Of a stretch of DNA of 15,681 nucleotides, positions 13,485 to 15,681 are shown piece after piece. The stretch comes from Anaerolineae bacterium (GTDB lineage: Bacteria > Chloroflexota > Anaerolineae > B4-G1 > SLSP01): contig JAFGSL010000679.1 of assembly GCA_016934645.1 (NCBI GenBank), forward strand, positions 1 through 15,681, written 5' to 3'. The position numbers were made by a program, and so were the translations under genes. The notes beneath the pieces are model-generated. The model searched no databases and was not told where the DNA came from. It saw nothing but the letters and a program-made list of their open reading frames with translations. Numbering within the stretch: position 1 is the first letter of the stretch; each line of letters starts with the position of its first letter.

Positions 13485-13546
13485 ACGAAGGTTAGTGTAG
13501 ACGGTAGACAGTAGACGGTAAACGGGGGGGAGTGTCACACAAGGTT
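13481..13546. repeat. Short direct repeats between the sigma factor and acetyltransferase genes
   Basis: TCACACGAAGGTT (13481-13493) recurs with one base missing as TCACACAAGGTT (13535-13546). Between them lies a small tandem array of GTAGAC/GTAGACGG units (13496-13520) and a G7 run (13524-13530). It looks like a short repeat or insertion remnant in the 189-base divergent spacer 13432-13620. Confidence 0.45.
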
Positions 13547-13620
13547 TGACTTTTGGGAGCGGGGAAATACTATCAAGGGAGACAAAGAGGGAGGAAGTTT
13601 ATGTTTACGGAGCATCGGCA

Positions 13621-14196
13621 ATGGAACTGACTACTGAACGACTGCTCCTGCGCGAGTTCGAGCTTAGCGATTGGCCTGACGTGCTGGCCTACCAAAGCGA
13701 TCCGCGCTATTTGCGCTATTACGCGTGGACCGATAGAACGCCCGAAGTCGTGCAAGCGTTCGTGCAGATGTTCCTCACGCAACAGCAAGAACAGCCGCGC
13801 CTCAAGTTCCAACTCGCCGTCGTTCTCGAATCCAGCGGACAATTGATCGGCAATTGTGGCATTCGGCTGAAATCCCCCGACGCTCACGTGGGCGATATCG
13901 GCTACGAGTTATCGCCCAAACATTGGGGCCACGGCTACGCGACAGAGGCGGCACGCGCCGTCGTGGCTTTCGGGTTTGCGCAGCTCAACCTACACCGCAT
14001 TGAGGCACAATGCATCGCGGAGAATGTTGGCTCAGCGCACGTCTTACAAAAACTCGGCATGCAGCTAGAAGGACGACTGCGCGAGAACGAATACTTCAAA
14101 GGACGCTGGTGGGATACGTTACTGTTTGGTATACTGGAACACGAGTGGAAATCCATTCAAATGGATGATGCACAACCAGATGAAGTATCACACTAA
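13621..14196 (+). CDS. GNAT family N-acetyltransferase (RimJ/RimL-like)
   Basis: A 191-residue acetyl-CoA-dependent transferase. It starts MELTTERLLLREF, a typical RimJ/RimL-type opening. The acetyl-CoA loop is around HWGHGYATEA (101-110), after the GDIGYELSP strand (91-99). The C-terminal part has NLHRIEAQCIAENVGSAHVLQKLGM split over 123-147 and ends GRWWDTLLFGIL. These enzymes acetylate ribosomal protein N-termini or small amines, including some antibiotics; the substrate here is unknown. I chose the ATG at 13621 because it has GGAG about nine bases upstream and begins at the conserved N-terminus. An upstream extension to 13546 lacks support. The 3' end overlaps the next gene, so the two are probably co-expressed. 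Confidence 0.85.
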   Translation: MELTTERLLLREFELSDWPDVLAYQSDPRYLRYYAWTDRTPEVVQAFVQMFLTQQQEQPRLKFQLAVVLESSGQLIGNCGIRLKSPDAHVGDIGYELSPKHWGHGYATEAARAVVAFGFAQLNLHRIEAQCIAENVGSAHVLQKLGMQLEGRLRENEYFKGRWWDTLLFGILEHEWKSIQMDDAQPDEVSH

Positions 14197-15154
14197 GACA
14201 GGACGAAAAACATTGCAGAAGAAAATCGATGCCACCGAAGTTGATCAAATATGCGCAAAGCATGGGATAGAAATCCGAGACCTGAAAGCCACGACCGGAA
14301 GTTTTGATAAGAAGATATTTTTTATCAACAATGAACTGCTTTTACGCGTATCAGAAACAGCGATGGAGCGCGAGCAGGAAAGATTCAGACGGGTCGCGGC
14401 ACTGCGTTTCGTGCCACACATCAAACATAGTGGCGTGCTTGAGCGCGAGGCAGGCCCACTCTACTACACTCTGTTGACTTTATTACCGGGTGATGATTTC
14501 GTCAACGTCTATTCAGAAACCACAGTAGCACAACAGGAACAACTAGGGAGAGAGGTTGCGGCATTTTTAGACAGTTTGCATGCACTCACTGGAACAAACT
14601 ATGACATCGGACTCTATATACCCGCGATCCCTGACTTTTCCGGCACCTGGCGAGCCGGTCACCAACAATACTGGAAACTCCTCGAGAAAGGAGCCGAGGC
14701 ATTACAACTAAAGCCGCATAGCATTAAAGTCTTTGAAAGCGCGTTCCGGTTTCTGAAGGCATCCGTTGCCGCATTGGATTTCCAAACCGGAGCCAAGTTA
14801 CTGCACAATGATTTTCACCCTAAGAATATCCTGCTCAATGCCAAGGCCTTTTCGGGTGTCATTGACTGGGAGTGTTCACAGTTTGGCGAGGCCGACTTCG
14901 AGTTGTGCCACCTTATCCACTGGTGCGTGTATCCGCCACGACCCGACATCGACTTCAGGCCGTTTCTGGCTGGCCTATTTCAATCCTCGCCCAAATGCGC
15001 GCAAGTCTCGGACCTGGCAAGACGGCTGACGATCTATCAAATCGAACACGAAATACAACAGATCATCTGGAACAGCAAGGCCGAAGCAGAGAGAGTCCCG
15101 CGTATTCTGCGGTGGATGGATGGCGGCGTCGACGATCTGTTACGACAGGTATAG
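14180..15154 (+). CDS. Aminoglycoside phosphotransferase (APH)-fold kinase
   Basis: A protein of about 324 residues with the APH/choline-kinase fold, which transfers phosphate from ATP to a small hydroxylated molecule. The catalytic loop is HNDFHPKN (209-216, catalytic D211) and the metal-binding motif is GVIDWE (226-231, D229). The N-terminal lobe has an ATP-lobe-like GSFDKKIFFINNELLLRV (40-57). The start is uncertain: ATGs at 14165, 14168 and 14180 are in frame and overlap the acetyltransferase 3' end, and a TTG at 14213 with AGGA upstream would avoid overlap. I use 14180. By eye it is more AT-rich than most neighbours, a hint of transfer. It could act on an antibiotic, a sugar or an amino alcohol; family membership alone does not show resistance. 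Confidence 0.8.
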   Translation: MKYHTKTGRKTLQKKIDATEVDQICAKHGIEIRDLKATTGSFDKKIFFINNELLLRVSETAMEREQERFRRVAALRFVPHIKHSGVLEREAGPLYYTLLTLLPGDDFVNVYSETTVAQQEQLGREVAAFLDSLHALTGTNYDIGLYIPAIPDFSGTWRAGHQQYWKLLEKGAEALQLKPHSIKVFESAFRFLKASVAALDFQTGAKLLHNDFHPKNILLNAKAFSGVIDWECSQFGEADFELCHLIHWCVYPPRPDIDFRPFLAGLFQSSPKCAQVSDLARRLTIYQIEHEIQQIIWNSKAEAERVPRILRWMDGGVDDLLRQV

Positions 15155-15176
15155 TGTATGGATGGCTCAGTGGCTT

Positions 15177-15681
15177 TCAGGCCGCCGAACCCTCACCCGC
15201 CACAACATCCTGGTAAAAGCGCACCGAAAGCTGCCCATCCTCGTGATGCGCGCCGCGAATCTTCAGCGTGGCCAGAGAATGCGGCAAACTGAGGATGCGC
15301 TTGCGGTTGCCGATGTGCACGATCAGCTCGTCGGGCATCGCGCGTTGCAGGCGGATTTTGCCCCGCTCCAATGGCAGCGGCACGTGCAGCATGTAGCCGT
15401 CGTCCATCTCGACGACGCGCTGGCCCTCCCCCATATAGAACACATCCGTGGGATCGCGCTCGACAAACAGGGCCTCCCCAGCACGGCGCAGCATATCCAG
15501 GCCCACGATCTCCCGGTCGAAGAGCGGCACATCCAAAATGGGGAGCGGGAAAAAGGACTCCTCAACCATCTGCCGGTACTCGGCGTGGATCGCGCGCCAG
15601 GTCTCGAAGTAGTCATCGGTGATCTGGGGGGGCAGCAGCCGGTTGCAGATCACGGCATCCGTCGGGTAGCCGTAGAGGCTG
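15177..15681 (-). CDS. ArsA/GET3-type ATPase, C-terminal part (runs off the window)
   Basis: The last 167 residues of a gene whose start lies beyond the right edge; the reading frame stays open to the last base. The visible start is LYGYPTDAVICNRLLP, a strand-loop typical of the P-loop ATPase domain of ArsA/GET3 proteins. An alpha-helical segment follows (YFETWRAIHAEYRQMVEE). The C-terminal 65 residues or so (LHVPLPLERGKIRL, DELIVHIGNRKRILSLP, LKIRGA) look like the HSP20-like domain seen at the end of many bacterial ArsA-family ATPases. These proteins drive arsenite export or act in tail-anchored protein handling; bacterial forms with this HSP20-like tail are mostly of unproven role. It converges on the kinase gene with 22 bases between them and no obvious terminator. 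Confidence 0.85.
   Translation of the reverse strand, partial: SLYGYPTDAVICNRLLPPQITDDYFETWRAIHAEYRQMVEESFFPLPILDVPLFDREIVGLDMLRRAGEALFVERDPTDVFYMGEGQRVVEMDDGYMLHVPLPLERGKIRLQRAMPDELIVHIGNRKRILSLPHSLATLKIRGAHHEDGQLSVRFYQDVVAGEGSAA

Noticed and set aside
13495..13530. CRISPR-like array in the GTAGAC repeats
   Set aside because: The units are about 6-9 bases with almost no spacers, far too short for CRISPR repeats, and no cas gene is nearby.
13602..13631. Upstream ATG at 13602 as the acetyltransferase start
   Set aside because: It is in a different frame and meets a stop after nine codons; the in-frame ATG at 13621 starts the conserved N-terminus.

Overview
The window reads like the genome of a free-living, sugar-using bacterium, most likely a member of the Chloroflexota (Anaerolineae/Caldilineae type). 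This is an inference from gene content, GC-rich codon use, the sensor kinase/MglA/roadblock/ODP signalling set and the GC-rich palindromic spacer repeats; no marker gene such as rRNA is present. There are 17 protein-coding genes or remnants, no RNA genes, no CRISPR array and no transposase. No stretch longer than about 190 bases lacks a gene.

Layout. (1) 39-2734, plus strand: an L-rhamnose isomerase of the Pseudomonas/Streptomyces type, then, after a spacer with a long palindromic repeat, an anaerobic sulfatase-maturating radical SAM enzyme with a SEC-C tail. (2) 2932-7630, plus strand: a compact six-gene signalling operon. In order it encodes a histidine kinase with a degenerate receiver, an MglA-like small GTPase, a roadblock protein, a DUF4388-roadblock fusion with a strong internal start site, an ODP-type diiron metallo-beta-lactamase-fold protein, and a response regulator with its own roadblock domain. 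It ends in a clear bidirectional terminator (7656-7691). (3) 7721-10500, minus strand: a large modular GH10 xylanase lipoprotein, preceded by a small two-helix membrane protein of unknown role. (4) 10610-12576, minus strand: two tandem, related zinc-less MDR oxidoreductases. (5) 12695-13431, minus strand: an ECF-like sigma factor overlapping a short membrane protein that looks like a truncated partner gene. (6) 13621-15154, plus strand: a GNAT acetyltransferase overlapping an aminoglycoside-phosphotransferase-fold kinase. (7) 15177 to the right edge, minus strand: the C-terminal part of an ArsA/GET3-type ATPase.

The most notable system is region 2. It resembles the Streptomyces 'conservon' idea (sensor kinase + roadblock + MglA-like GTPase) but adds an ODP-type oxygen/NO/redox-sensing candidate and a dedicated receiver-roadblock regulator. 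A plausible model (inference) is that the diiron protein senses O2, NO or redox state, the kinase passes phosphate to the downstream response regulator because its own receiver lacks the acceptor Asp, and three roadblock domains form platforms that set the nucleotide state of the GTPase. The DUF4388-roadblock gene has an A9 run fused to a Shine-Dalgarno and an in-frame ATG, so it may make both a fused and a stand-alone roadblock protein.

Carbohydrate use is the other theme: rhamnose isomerisation, sulfatase activation and xylan hydrolysis fit a polysaccharide-degrading lifestyle, possibly including sulfated rhamnose-containing polymers, although no sulfatase gene is visible here. Several spacers hold GC-rich or AT-rich palindromes that look like dispersed repeats.
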